From positions 2,833,188 to 2,897,187 of the forward strand of contig CP054189.1 in NCBI GenBank assembly GCA_015709495.1: a DNA stretch of 64,000 bases. Reading direction: 5' to 3'. Position 1 is the stretch's first letter. Each line of letters begins with the position of its first letter. Position numbers and translations under genes: made by a program. Below are positions 1-7,758 of the stretch, piece by piece. The notes below the pieces were generated by a model. It did not search any database. It worked only from the letters and a program-made list of their open reading frames with translations, and was not told the DNA's origin. The DNA is from Chthonomonadaceae bacterium (GTDB lineage Bacteria; Armatimonadota; Fimbriimonadia; Fimbriimonadales; Fimbriimonadaceae).

Positions 1-222
1 GCCGGTGAACCCTCGTCCGCCCTCGAAAACCAGCGCCAGGCCCTCGTCCCTTTGCGCGATGAGACCGTAATAGGCGCGGTGCGAAGTGGGTCGATCCGGC
101 CAAGGGGTGAACACCTGGGCCGCAACTTCCCAAGCGGAGGCTCCCGAAAGGCGAACCACGGCCACCGGGGCGGGACCCGCGCCGGTGATCGGAGCGACGA
201 TGGTATCGGAGAGCCTTCGCAT
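1..222 (-). CDS. mnmE: tRNA modification GTPase MnmE, N-terminal part, cut by window edge
   Basis: Reading the minus strand from the ATG at 222 down to base 1 gives 74 open codons with no stop. The protein begins MRRLSDTIVAPITGAGPAPV and continues with AVVRLSG, and the visible part ends FEGGRGFTG. The pattern DTIVAP...G.GPAPVAVVRLSG followed by (R/S)FTGE is the formyl-THF-binding N-terminal domain of MnmE/TrmE, which with MnmG installs the cmnm5 group on U34 of tRNAs. The GTPase domain lies outside the window. It is divergent from the MFS gene that begins within about 70 nt. Identity rests on the N-terminal motif only but is distinctive. Confidence 0.85.
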   Translation of the reverse strand, partial: MRRLSDTIVAPITGAGPAPVAVVRLSGASAWEVAAQVFTPWPDRPTSHRAYYGLIAQRDEGLALVFEGGRGFTG

Positions 223-289
223 GCGCTCTTTATTGTGCCTTTTGGCGGTCCGCAAGGATACGGCCTTTGCGCTGGGGAATCCTTATCGG

Positions 290-1531
290 GTGACACCGCC
301 ACGCAACCCCTGGTATTTCGGGCTTTCGGCCTTCTGGTTTGCGACCAGTTTCAAGTGGTTTATCCTGTTCTTCCTCGTTCCGAGCCTGGTGGAGCAGATC
401 GTTCCTGGAGGCGAAAAGGGCACGTACTGGGGAATGATCGTCTGGATCGGCGCGACGGAAGCGATGGTCGGTCCGGCGCTCATGGGGTGGCTGAGCGATC
501 GCACGGCCTCCCGGTGGGGGCGGCGGCGGCCCTATCTTGCGGTGGGCGCGGGGATGACCGCAATCGCGATGCTTGTGATGTCCGAGGCGGGCTCCGTCGC
601 CGCATTCGCGGTCGGGTACCTGTTGGTTCAGATCTCGGACGACGTGGGGACCGGCCCCTACAGTTCGGCGATCCCGGAACTCGTTCCATTGGAAAAGCGG
701 GGGCGGGCCTCAGGTTCGATGGCGCTCCTTCAGCTTACGGGGCAGTTGGTTGCGGTTGGCTTCGGCTTGGCCTTGAAGTCGAGCCCGCAGTGGATCTTTG
801 CGAGCATCGCCCTCGTAAACCTCGCTTGCGCCGCGGTCTCGATTCGCTCGATTCGCAAGCTCGAACGCGCCTCGCCTGAGATTCAGCGCCCGAAAGCCGC
901 ACCCTCGTTCGCTTCCCTATGGTCGCCACTCAAAGACAGGGACTTCCGGTGGGCTTGGGGGACGAGGTTCTTGAACGCGCTGGGTTTCTATGTCGTTCTG
1001 AACTATCTCGTCTTCTACCTTTCCGACGTGGTGAAGGTGTTCGAAGTAGGTCCGCTGAAGCTGGGTTCGAGTTTCGAGGCCGCGATCGTCCTGGCTTCGG
1101 TTTTGGCGCTTTCGGGCGCGTTTGCAGCGGTCGTGGGGGGAAAGCGCGCCGACCGAATCGGCCGGAAAAGGGTCGTCGTGATCGCCGGTTGGACGATGTT
1201 CGTGCCGCTGATCGTGTTTTGTTTCACCTCCAGCTACGCGGTGTTGTTCCCGCTGGCGGTCATGTTCGGGGTCGGTTATGGGTCGTACCTTTCGGCGGAT
1301 TGGGCGCTCGTTTCCGACGTCTTGCCCGACCCCGATAATCCCGCGCGAGACATGGGCGTTTGGCAAATGGGCGTGGCAGCTCCTCAACTCCTTAGTGGGC
1401 TGATGGGGTGGGTGATCGACCAAATCAACCACCAGTCCGCTGGCCAAGGCTACAGGGTGGCGTTTCTGTTTGCGGGCGTCGCCACGCTGCTGGGCAGCTT
1501 GTTGGTGACGAAAATCAAAGGCTCCACGTAG
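290..1531 (+). CDS. MFS transporter
   Basis: Integral membrane protein of about 413 residues with roughly 12 hydrophobic segments. It shows the MFS loop 2-3 signature (GWLSDRTASRWGRRRPYL) and a repeat of it in the second half (GKRADRIGRKRVVVIAG), both typical of the major facilitator superfamily. The frame is open back to base 86, but the upstream part would overlap the divergent mnmE start at 222 and is not membrane-like. I therefore prefer the GTG at 290, just before TPPRNPWYFGLSAFWFATSF; ATGs at 200 and 221 are alternatives. The substrate cannot be told from sequence; the closest general resemblance is to sugar or GPH-like permeases. The next gene downstream starts the capsid operon and is unrelated. 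Confidence 0.75.
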   Translation: MTPPRNPWYFGLSAFWFATSFKWFILFFLVPSLVEQIVPGGEKGTYWGMIVWIGATEAMVGPALMGWLSDRTASRWGRRRPYLAVGAGMTAIAMLVMSEAGSVAAFAVGYLLVQISDDVGTGPYSSAIPELVPLEKRGRASGSMALLQLTGQLVAVGFGLALKSSPQWIFASIALVNLACAAVSIRSIRKLERASPEIQRPKAAPSFASLWSPLKDRDFRWAWGTRFLNALGFYVVLNYLVFYLSDVVKVFEVGPLKLGSSFEAAIVLASVLALSGAFAAVVGGKRADRIGRKRVVVIAGWTMFVPLIVFCFTSSYAVLFPLAVMFGVGYGSYLSADWALVSDVLPDPDNPARDMGVWQMGVAAPQLLSGLMGWVIDQINHQSAGQGYRVAFLFAGVATLLGSLLVTKIKGST

Positions 1532-1554
1532 GCTCCGGCCTGCCAACGCGGTGG

Positions 1555-1584
1555 TTGACATAGTAGACATATATTGCCTACTCT
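1555..1584 (+). promoter_or_regulatory. Possible promoter of the capsid operon
   Basis: A perfect -35 hexamer TTGACA lies at 1555-1560. The best -10 at a normal distance is the poor match TACTCT at 1579-1584. The stretch between them is AT-rich in an otherwise GC-rich context and carries GTAG/CTAC arms (1563-1566 and 1578-1581), which could be a small operator. It is the only promoter-like sequence before the 1613-5161 gene string. Confidence 0.4.
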
Positions 1585-1612
1585 CACGTTGCATCTCATC
1601 AAGGAGGTGAGC

Positions 1613-2551
1613 GTGAACCCAGAAAACGAATACTCGCAACACAGCGCGGGCGAAATCGAGCGGCTGCTCGCCGAGGCGGGTCCGGGGTATCGGGGGCGAA
1701 GAGTTTCGCTCTCGGACCCTCGAAGAAAGGCCCTTGCCGAGGCGGCACGGAGCGCCGGAATCGCCGCGCCCCAATACCTTGAACAGGCCACGCGATGGAT
1801 CGACCGGCCCGCAAAACTTTTCGAGGCTGGCAGCTACCCCGACAAGGGCGTCGAAATCACGGACGGGCACCTCAAGGCCCTCGCCGAGAGGTTCGACCTG
1901 CCCGTTCCGGTACTGATCGAGCACTCCAACAGCCCGTTGCACATGGGCTACTTGACTCAAGTCGAGGCTCGCGGTTCGGAGCTTCATGGCACGGTCTCGC
2001 TGACGGAAGAGGCGAACCGGCTCATCGAGAGTTCCGGCGCAAGGGCGCTCTCTCTCGGTTTGGCGAGCGATCTTTCGGAGATTCGGGAGGTCAGCATCGT
2101 CTCCAACCCGCGAGTCGCCTCAGCGCAACTCTTCTCGGGCTCGATTGAGTTCAGCGGCGCTTTGATCGGCGCTGACGAGCGCGGCGACGACCCCGTTTGG
2201 CGGAGCAAGTTCGAAGCGTTGGAGCGTTCGATGCGCCGTGCGGGGGCCGAGCAGCAGGTCCAGCAGTTCGTGCGCGAGGGCAAGCTCACGCCGGCGCAAG
2301 TGGAGTTCGCCTGCGCGCTGCTGGAGTGCGAACAGACCCTCGACTTCGGGGAGGAAAAGCGGCCGGTTCGAACTCTCTTACTCGCGCTCATCGAGCGCCA
2401 ACCGCCGCTCAAGCTGTTCGGCGAACTTGCCCCGGAGGGCGAGCCCTCGGGCCGAGCACCCGAACTCGGACCCGACGAAACCGCGTTCTACCGGCGCTAC
2501 TTCCCCACTCTCGATCTCGACGAAATCGCCGCGAGGCGAAATCGGCAATGA
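1613..2551 (+). CDS. Mu gpI-like capsid maturation protease/scaffold
   Basis: Protein of about 312 residues resembling phage Mu I-type head proteases, which mature the capsid and often carry a C-terminal scaffold. The middle part (IEHSNSPLHMGYLTQV, then LHGTVSLTEEANRLIES, then SLGLASDLSEIREVSIVSNP) follows the family layout: a conserved His after the first strand, a Ser-containing strand, and the EVS(I/L)V.NP end of the protease domain. The C-terminal 110 residues are charged and helical, as expected for a scaffold. The start is the GTG at 1613 because AAGGAGG sits six bases upstream at 1601-1607; an upstream ATG at 1574 has no such site. First gene of the capsid operon. Confidence 0.75.
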   Translation: MNPENEYSQHSAGEIERLLAEAGPGYRGRRVSLSDPRRKALAEAARSAGIAAPQYLEQATRWIDRPAKLFEAGSYPDKGVEITDGHLKALAERFDLPVPVLIEHSNSPLHMGYLTQVEARGSELHGTVSLTEEANRLIESSGARALSLGLASDLSEIREVSIVSNPRVASAQLFSGSIEFSGALIGADERGDDPVWRSKFEALERSMRRAGAEQQVQQFVREGKLTPAQVEFACALLECEQTLDFGEEKRPVRTLLLALIERQPPLKLFGELAPEGEPSGRAPELGPDETAFYRRYFPTLDLDEIAARRNRQ

Positions 2552-2584
2552 CCTACCCATTCTCAACCCCTTAGGAGGCCCTTC

Positions 2585-3025
2585 TTGGCAGCACTCAGTC
2601 AACCTTACGAAACCTTCGAAAAGCCCGGCCTGGTGGTCAGCTACAAGCTGTCCAACATCAAGGCCTACAAGGGCGCCCTTTGCGCCATCGACAGCAACGG
2701 CTATCTGGTGGCGCTCGACCATGCTACGGCCAACCTCAAGTTCGCGGGCGTGGCCAACGAGACCGCCGATAACTCCGGCGGGTCAGCGGGCGACAAGTCG
2801 CTCAACCTGACGAAAACCGGATCGTTCGTTTTCAAGGCCGCGACGGGATTCTCGCCGAGTCAGGCGGACTTGGGCAAGGAGGTGTACGCGAACACCGATT
2901 GGGAGGTTCAGACCTCGACCGGAGGCCTCACGAACACCTATAAGGTCGGCACGATCGTCGGCATCGAGACCACCTCGACGGGAGCTTCCGGCGTCCGCGT
3001 GCGGATCGACAACTACACCCAGTAA
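2585..3025 (+). CDS. Capsid decoration/cement-like protein (DUF2190-like)
   Basis: Small beta-rich protein of 146 residues placed between protease and major capsid genes, the normal position of a head decoration protein. It shows the pattern of the family: an N-terminal segment about adding a property (YKGALCAIDSNGYLVAL), loss of it (FAGVANETADNS), and a C-terminal strand with value labels (VGTIVGIETTSTGASGVRVRIDNY). The start is TTG at 2585, supported by AGGAGG at 2573-2578; no ATG is available. It would bind the outside of the capsid shell. Assignment is by gene order and general resemblance, so the exact family is less certain than for the capsid gene. Confidence 0.6.
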   Translation: MAALSQPYETFEKPGLVVSYKLSNIKAYKGALCAIDSNGYLVALDHATANLKFAGVANETADNSGGSAGDKSLNLTKTGSFVFKAATGFSPSQADLGKEVYANTDWEVQTSTGGLTNTYKVGTIVGIETTSTGASGVRVRIDNYTQ

Positions 3026-3093
3026 CTCGGGCCCCGGACGTCGTGAAGAGGCGTCCCTGGCACGACCTACACATTCAAATTGGAGGATTCTCT

Positions 3094-4029
3094 ATGGCTC
3101 TTACCCCGAGCGACATTCCCGACCTGTTGCTACCCGGCTTAAAGGCCGAGTTCGCGCAGGCTTACAAGAACGAAGTGGACCACAGCCCCGCCGAGCGGAT
3201 TGCGACCACGATTCAGACGACATTGCCGATCCAGAAGTACGCCTGGTTGGGCACGGTCCCGCCGATGCGAGAGTTCGTCGACGAGCGACGCCCTTCGGGT
3301 CTCGCCGCCAACGCCGTGACCATCGAGGACAAGACGTTCGAGTCCACCATCGCGGTCGAGCGGAAGGCGATCGAGGACGATCAACTCGACCTGATCCGAT
3401 TGCGCATCCGCGACATGGCGTTCCGCGTCTCCATGCACCGCCATCAGATGATCGTACAGGCGCTCTCCGACGGGTTCGCGCAGAACGGATACGACGGCGT
3501 GAGTTTCTTCAACACGGCTCACCCGGCGGGAACTGGCACACACGCAAACCGCACGACCAAGGCGCTCGACGAGGCGGCTTTGGCGGAGGCGATCTCGACG
3601 ATGATGGTCGTCCCGGACGAACACGGCACGCCCCTCGGGATCGCCCCGGACACGCTCTTGGTCGGGCCGAAACAGCAATGGACCGCGCTCGAGCTCGTCG
3701 AAAGCCCGGTGGTGGTGTACAAGGGCAACGACAGCGACACCGCTCCGTCGACTCCGTACTCGAACGCCTTTCAGGGCAGGCTCCGCGTCGTGGTCAGCCC
3801 GTTCCTGACCGGCACGAGCGACGACTACTGGTTCCTGCTGGACACTCAGCGCCCAATCCGGTCGGTGATTCTGCAGCAGCGCAGCGACGTTCCTGTGGAG
3901 TTCGGCGCGCTCGACAACACAAGCGGCAGCGAGAGCGCGTTCATGCGGGATCGGTTCTACTACGGCGTCCGGGCCCGCTACAACGTAGGCTATGGGCTCT
4001 GGCAGACGGCTTACGGGGCGATCCTGTGA
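3094..4029 (+). CDS. Mu gpT-like major capsid protein
   Basis: Protein of about 311 residues with the features of Mu T-type HK97-fold capsid proteins: an N-terminal segment ending LPGLKAEFAQAYKN, the motif QKYAWLGTVPPMREF, then FESTIAVERKAIEDDQL and a long helix with R...R.HR, followed by DGVSFFNTAHPAG and a C-terminal FMRDRFYYGVRARYNVGYGLWQTAY. The ATG at 3094 is chosen because GGAGG lies at 3082-3086; the frame is open from 3043 but without a ribosome site. It ends in a 4-nt GTGA overlap with the next gene, so translation is probably coupled. The protein appears full length and intact. Confidence 0.8.
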   Translation: MALTPSDIPDLLLPGLKAEFAQAYKNEVDHSPAERIATTIQTTLPIQKYAWLGTVPPMREFVDERRPSGLAANAVTIEDKTFESTIAVERKAIEDDQLDLIRLRIRDMAFRVSMHRHQMIVQALSDGFAQNGYDGVSFFNTAHPAGTGTHANRTTKALDEAALAEAISTMMVVPDEHGTPLGIAPDTLLVGPKQQWTALELVESPVVVYKGNDSDTAPSTPYSNAFQGRLRVVVSPFLTGTSDDYWFLLDTQRPIRSVILQQRSDVPVEFGALDNTSGSESAFMRDRFYYGVRARYNVGYGLWQTAYGAIL

Positions 4030-4286
4030 ACTGGACCGAGATCGCTCTGATCGCCTCGCTTTTGGGGTTGGGCGGAGTCGCCGGCGCGCTGATCTCGACG
4101 GTTTCGAGCGCGGCTCGGGTGTTGGATTCGTACGAAAACCTCTCCTCGACTTTCCGAAACTATCTCTCGGAGAACCGGGACCCAGGAGTCGGTCCTCTCG
4201 CCGTCGCTCTCAACGAGTTCGAGAACGAGGTCTCTGCGTTCCGGCTGGCGCTGAACCGGCTCAAGAAGGTGCTTCGAATCCGATGA
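4026..4286 (+). CDS. Small membrane-anchored protein in capsid operon
   Basis: Protein of 86 residues starting at a GTG whose GTGA overlaps the stop of the capsid gene. It has one hydrophobic segment near the N-terminus (WTEIALIASLLGLGGVAGAL) followed by an amphipathic helical tail ending in basic residues (NRLKKVLRIR). It overlaps the next gene by ATGA at 4283-4286. Such one-span proteins are known as spanins, holins or membrane anchors in phage, but none normally sits between capsid and connector genes. I do not recognise the family; reality of the gene rests on tight coupling on both sides and good codon structure. Confidence 0.6.
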   Translation: MNWTEIALIASLLGLGGVAGALISTVSSAARVLDSYENLSSTFRNYLSENRDPGVGPLAVALNEFENEVSAFRLALNRLKKVLRIR

Positions 4287-4540
4287 GCCCGAGCGCCGAA
4301 CTGCTAGCGCTCGTTGGCAGCTTCTTGGCGACTGCCTTCGGTCTGGTGCGGCTGGCGCTTTCCGCGCACCGCGCCATGACCGAACGGTTCGTTGACTTCC
4401 TCGAAAGCTCTTTGCGGAGGCAAGAGGAGGTCAACGCGCACTTCGAAGCGGCCATCGAGCAACTTACGGAGAACGTCCGCGAGAACTCGACTCTCTTGGG
4501 GAGGGTCGCCGAAAGGCTCAACGTAGGAGGTCAATCATGA
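4283..4540 (+). CDS. Small membrane-anchored coiled-coil-like protein in capsid operon
   Basis: Protein of 85 residues with an N-terminal hydrophobic helix (LLALVGSFLATAFGLVRLAL) and then a long charged helix with heptad-like spacing (from AMTERFVDFLESS to GRVAERLNVGG). It begins in an ATGA overlap with the previous gene and ends in another ATGA overlap (4537-4540) with the next. Layout matches its neighbour 4026-4286: membrane anchor followed by soluble helix. No family recognised. The pair could be a two-part membrane assembly acting on the capsid or on the cell envelope, which is inference from position only. Confidence 0.6.
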   Translation: MSPSAELLALVGSFLATAFGLVRLALSAHRAMTERFVDFLESSLRRQEEVNAHFEAAIEQLTENVRENSTLLGRVAERLNVGGQS

Positions 4541-5043
4541 GTCTCAGCGTCCCATCGTCCCGGGTCAAGGAGAAGTGCGGGATCACGGTGTCGGACTATG
4601 ACGCCACGATCTCGAACCTCATTGGCGAGATCACGCCGGTCGTGGAGTATGCGATTCGGGGAGAGCACCTCGCGGACACGGGTAACACGGGCCTTCAAGC
4701 CACGCTGAAGCTAGGTCTAACGGAGGTGATTTGCGGAGAACTCCTCGAACAGATCGCTCGCGAGCCGGGCGCCTTGGAATCGGTCAGCATCGGCGATCTT
4801 GCGCTTTCCTCGCGACCGTCCTTACGGGCGGATCGAAGATTCCGGAGGAAAGCGGGTTATGACGCCTCTTCAACGGAGGTTCAAGCACGTAATCGAACGC
4901 TTGGGCGACCCTTTCGAGGTGGACGCTCAGCAGAGAATCGGGGTGTTTGCCGTGCTCGCCAGCGCCAAGGCTTCGGATCTGCTGACGGCGGCCGAGCAAC
5001 AGGGCGCCGCGTTGCCGATGTACCTCGCTTACGTGCCCTTTGA
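4537..5043 (+). CDS. Head-tail connector-like protein, 3' half doubtful
   Basis: The first ~88 residues (MSLSVPSSRVKEKCGITVSD to ALESVSIGDL) look like a helical gp6/gp36-type head-tail connector: small, acidic, with a conserved ending of the SIGDL kind. The remaining 80 residues are Arg-rich and low-complexity like a wrong frame, and they overlap the next gene (starting 4859) by 185 nt, unlike the 4-nt overlaps upstream. In another frame the region 4800-4862 ends in a TGA that forms an ATGA overlap with the 4859 start. A one-base indel near 4790-4800, real or a sequencing error, is likely. Start ATG at 4537 overlaps the previous stop. Confidence 0.5.
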   Translation: MSLSVPSSRVKEKCGITVSDYDATISNLIGEITPVVEYAIRGEHLADTGNTGLQATLKLGLTEVICGELLEQIAREPGALESVSIGDLALSSRPSLRADRRFRRKAGYDASSTEVQARNRTLGRPFRGGRSAENRGVCRARQRQGFGSADGGRATGRRVADVPRLRAL

Positions 5044-5161
5044 CGACACGACGGCCCTCTCCGAGACGGTCGAATGGAACGGGCGGTCGCTGGCCGTTGC
5101 CAAGGCGATCGACTGCTCGTTTCAAGGCGCGACGATCGTGCGAATTCTCGCGCTCACCTAG
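4859..5161 (+). CDS. Small phage head-closure/neck-like protein
   Basis: Protein of 100 residues: MTPLQRRFKHVIERLGDPFE, then VDAQQRIGVFAVLASAKASD, ending IVRILAL. The opening helix followed by a beta-barrel-like body and the position after the connector gene fit a head-closure or neck protein, which caps the filled head; family membership is not certain. The ATG at 4859 is preceded by GGAGGA at 4844-4849, so it is chosen over the TTG at 4799 in the same frame. It is the last gene of the operon; 187 bases later glgA begins, and no tail genes follow. Confidence 0.55.
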   Translation: MTPLQRRFKHVIERLGDPFEVDAQQRIGVFAVLASAKASDLLTAAEQQGAALPMYLAYVPFDDTTALSETVEWNGRSLAVAKAIDCSFQGATIVRILALT

Positions 5162-5348
5162 GCTCCCAGCAATTTGGCCTGTTGGGGGAACCTACTGAAT
5201 GCGGAAAGCCGTCAATTAGAAGGCGTGGCTGCGGCTAAGACCAGATTGAAACGCCCAGACAACGCATCCCCCTCAGGCTAGGCCTGAAAACAGGAGTCCG
5301 CGGGAAGGCTCCCCGATTTGTCCAAGGAAAGGGTTGAAGGGAATCAGT

Positions 5349-6827
5349 TTGAAAGTCCTTTTCGTGTCCGCTGAAGTCGCTCCGTTCGCAAAGGTCGGGG
5401 GCCTGGCGGATGTCATTGGTTCCCTTCCCAAAGCCCTTGCCGAGATGGGCCATGAGGTTCGAGTGATCATGCCCGCGTATGGGATGATCGAAGAACAGCA
5501 CGCGCTCGAAGTCGTCCCGGTCAACGGGACCTTTGAAGTGGGCACGGGCTCGCTGTGGAACCGCAAGGCGTATCTTAAGCGAACTCAGTTCGGCAAGGTC
5601 GAAGTCTGGTTCGTCGGGGGCCACGAACGGTTTGCTACCGCGCGTTCCAGTGAGACGGTGTATCAGTCGGGCTTCGAACAGTACGTGTTTTTCGCCAAGG
5701 CCGTACTGGAAGCGTGCGCCGGACAGGATTGGATTCCCGATATCGTTCACGCCAACGACTGGCATACAGGCCTGGTGCCCGTGCTCATGGAGGAGGATGG
5801 GGGCCGAGTTTGGGAGCGAACGGCCCGCGCGTTTACAATCCACAACCTCGCGTACCAAGGGATCTTCGGGATCGAAGTACTGGATTACGCGGGGCTCGAT
5901 CACTCGCTGTTCAGGTACGACAAGCTCGAAACGTTCGGCGCGTTCAACTTCCTCAAGGCCGGATGCGTGTATTCGGACCAAGTCAACACGGTCAGCGAAC
6001 GCTACTCGCGCGAGATCGAAACTCCGGAGTTTGGTTGTGGGCTGTGGGGTCTCATGCGACATCTTCGGGCTACAGGGCGGTTTCAGGGCATCCTGAACGG
6101 GATCGACACCGACGAGTTCAACCCGGCGACCGACCCTCGCATCGCCGCCAACTTCGACGCTCACCACCCAGCAGGCAAGTCGATCTGTCGCAGCGACCTC
6201 ATGCGCGAGATTCAACTCGAACCGATAGAGTCGACTCCGCTGCTTGTGGCGGTCAGCAGGCTGAGCGAGCAAAAGGGCATGGACCTGATTCTGAGCGCCT
6301 TGGATCGGCTTGTCGCCTTGCCCACTCAGGTTTTCATTCAAGGAATCGGCGATCCGTGGCTAGCAGACCGGTTCGATGAGGCGGCACAGAAGTACCCGAA
6401 GCACTTCCGCTTTGTGGAGAGGTTCGATATCGAACTCGGGCAACGCGCATACGCGGGCGGGGACATGTTCCTCATGCCGAGTTCCTTCGAGCCTTGTGGC
6501 CTCGGCCAGATGATCGCCATGCGCTATGGAACCGCGCCGATCGTGCGCAGCACGGGGGGCCTTGCCGATACCGTGATCGACGGGGAATTGGGGTTCGTGT
6601 TCGGAGACCGGACGCCCGAAGGCCTTTACGACGCCGTAATTCGCGCTCGCGATGCCTATTTGGACCCCTCCAAATGGTATGCCCTGCAACAGGCCTGCCT
6701 CAGGGCGGATTACTCGTGGGAATCGAGCGCGGTGAGGTACCAGCAGATGTACGAATCAGCGGTGCGGCATCGCCGCGGGACCGCCCCTAACGAGGGAAGT
6801 CCGGCCGCCGGCAATTTCGTAGGTTGA
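5349..6827 (+). CDS. glgA: Glycogen synthase (ADP-glucose type)
   Basis: Enzyme of about 492 residues that transfers glucose from ADP-glucose to the non-reducing end of alpha-1,4-glucan. The GT5 N-terminal signature KVLFVSAEVAPFAKVGGLAD carries the K-x-GGL loop that binds the nucleotide sugar. HANDWHTGLVPV and the C-terminal SSFEPCGLGQMIAMRYG with following STGGLADTV are the usual donor-site motifs. The start TTG at 5349 gives the canonical LKVLFVSAE opening and has GAAGGG at 5336-5341; TTG at 5334 is an alternative. The gene ends 41 nt inside the convergent queG. No other glycogen gene is nearby. Confidence 0.92.
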   Translation: MKVLFVSAEVAPFAKVGGLADVIGSLPKALAEMGHEVRVIMPAYGMIEEQHALEVVPVNGTFEVGTGSLWNRKAYLKRTQFGKVEVWFVGGHERFATARSSETVYQSGFEQYVFFAKAVLEACAGQDWIPDIVHANDWHTGLVPVLMEEDGGRVWERTARAFTIHNLAYQGIFGIEVLDYAGLDHSLFRYDKLETFGAFNFLKAGCVYSDQVNTVSERYSREIETPEFGCGLWGLMRHLRATGRFQGILNGIDTDEFNPATDPRIAANFDAHHPAGKSICRSDLMREIQLEPIESTPLLVAVSRLSEQKGMDLILSALDRLVALPTQVFIQGIGDPWLADRFDEAAQKYPKHFRFVERFDIELGQRAYAGGDMFLMPSSFEPCGLGQMIAMRYGTAPIVRSTGGLADTVIDGELGFVFGDRTPEGLYDAVIRARDAYLDPSKWYALQQACLRADYSWESSAVRYQQMYESAVRHRRGTAPNEGSPAAGNFVG

Positions 6828-7758
6828 TTTCGGCGTTTCGCCGGAGCCCCTCGAATCCCGCCCTCCTGAGCGCTGAACCTCTCGTCAGCGGGTCCCACTC
6901 ATCCTCCGAGAGCGTTGCCAGACGATCCAGCGGAGGCAACTCGGTGCGGCGTAAGAGGTCGGCCGTCTCGGTGGCCGGTGCGCGAAACGGCTGTTGAGGA
7001 CGAGGCTGATTGAACGGACAAACCTCTTGGCACACATCGCAGCCAAAGGTCCAGTCACCGATTCTCTCTTGGAGGCCCGGGTCGATCGGCCCCCGGTGTT
7101 CGATGGTGAGGTAGCTCACGCATTTTCGGGCATCGACCCTCCAGCCTTCTTCGGCGGGGACAATCGCTCCGGTGGGACAAGCGTCGATGCACAGCCTGCA
7201 CGAGCCACAACCTCCGACGGCCGGCGCGTCGGGACGAAAGCGCTCGGTGAGCAACAGGAGCCCGATGAAGAACCAGCTTCCTCGTCGACTGTCGATCAGG
7301 CAGGTGTTCTTGCCGTACCAGCCTAAGCCCGCGAGCTGGGCGTAATCCCGCTCCAAGATCGGCGCAGAGTCAACGCACACGCGGTAGTTTCCTCCCAACT
7401 CCCGAACCGCCCACTCGCCCACTCTCCGAAGCTTAGGCCGGATGATCTTGTGATAATCGCGCCCGAGAGCGTACCGAGCGACGCGCGGATGGCCCGGCCG
7501 CTGTTCCGCGGGCTGGTTGTAGTTCAGTGCGACTGCGAGGATCGATCGCACGCCCGGCAGGAGGTTTTGGGGGTGGTTCTTGAGAGCGCGGTGACGGTCG
7601 AGATACGCCATCGTCGCGTGAAACCCCTGCTGGAGCCACCGAACGTACGCCCCGTAGTGTGGCGGAGGCTGGGCATCGCAGATGCCTGCTGCGTCAAAGC
7701 CCTCTTCCAGGGCTCGCCGCTTCAACCCTCCTCCGTCGTGGGCCCCGCTACAATCCAC
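6787..7758 (-). CDS. queG: Epoxyqueuosine reductase
   Basis: Protein of 323 residues that performs the last step of queuosine synthesis, reducing epoxyqueuosine in tRNA with cobalamin and two 4Fe-4S clusters. Two ferredoxin-like motifs are visible: CGSCRLCIDACPTGAI near residue 190 and GCDVCQEVCPFN near residue 245. The family signature ARYALGRDYHKIIRPKL and VDSAPILERDYAQLAGLGWYG are both present. It starts at GTG 7758 with GGAGG four bases upstream, overlapping the end of rsmA by 11 nt, so the two genes are likely cotranscribed. Its 3' end overlaps glgA tail to tail. Length is normal (about 300-380). Confidence 0.93.
   Translation of the reverse strand: MDCSGAHDGGGLKRRALEEGFDAAGICDAQPPPHYGAYVRWLQQGFHATMAYLDRHRALKNHPQNLLPGVRSILAVALNYNQPAEQRPGHPRVARYALGRDYHKIIRPKLRRVGEWAVRELGGNYRVCVDSAPILERDYAQLAGLGWYGKNTCLIDSRRGSWFFIGLLLLTERFRPDAPAVGGCGSCRLCIDACPTGAIVPAEEGWRVDARKCVSYLTIEHRGPIDPGLQERIGDWTFGCDVCQEVCPFNQPRPQQPFRAPATETADLLRRTELPPLDRLATLSEDEWDPLTRGSALRRAGFEGLRRNAEINLRNCRRPDFPR

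Noticed and set aside
1555..5161. Complete prophage
   Set aside because: No integrase, transposase, terminase, portal, tail, lysis or repressor genes and no attachment-site duplication are seen around it.
5235..6341. Long minus-strand open frame of 368 codons opposite glgA
   Set aside because: It is an antisense shadow of glgA. The product has no family-like motifs and wrong-frame composition, while glgA has all GT5 signatures.
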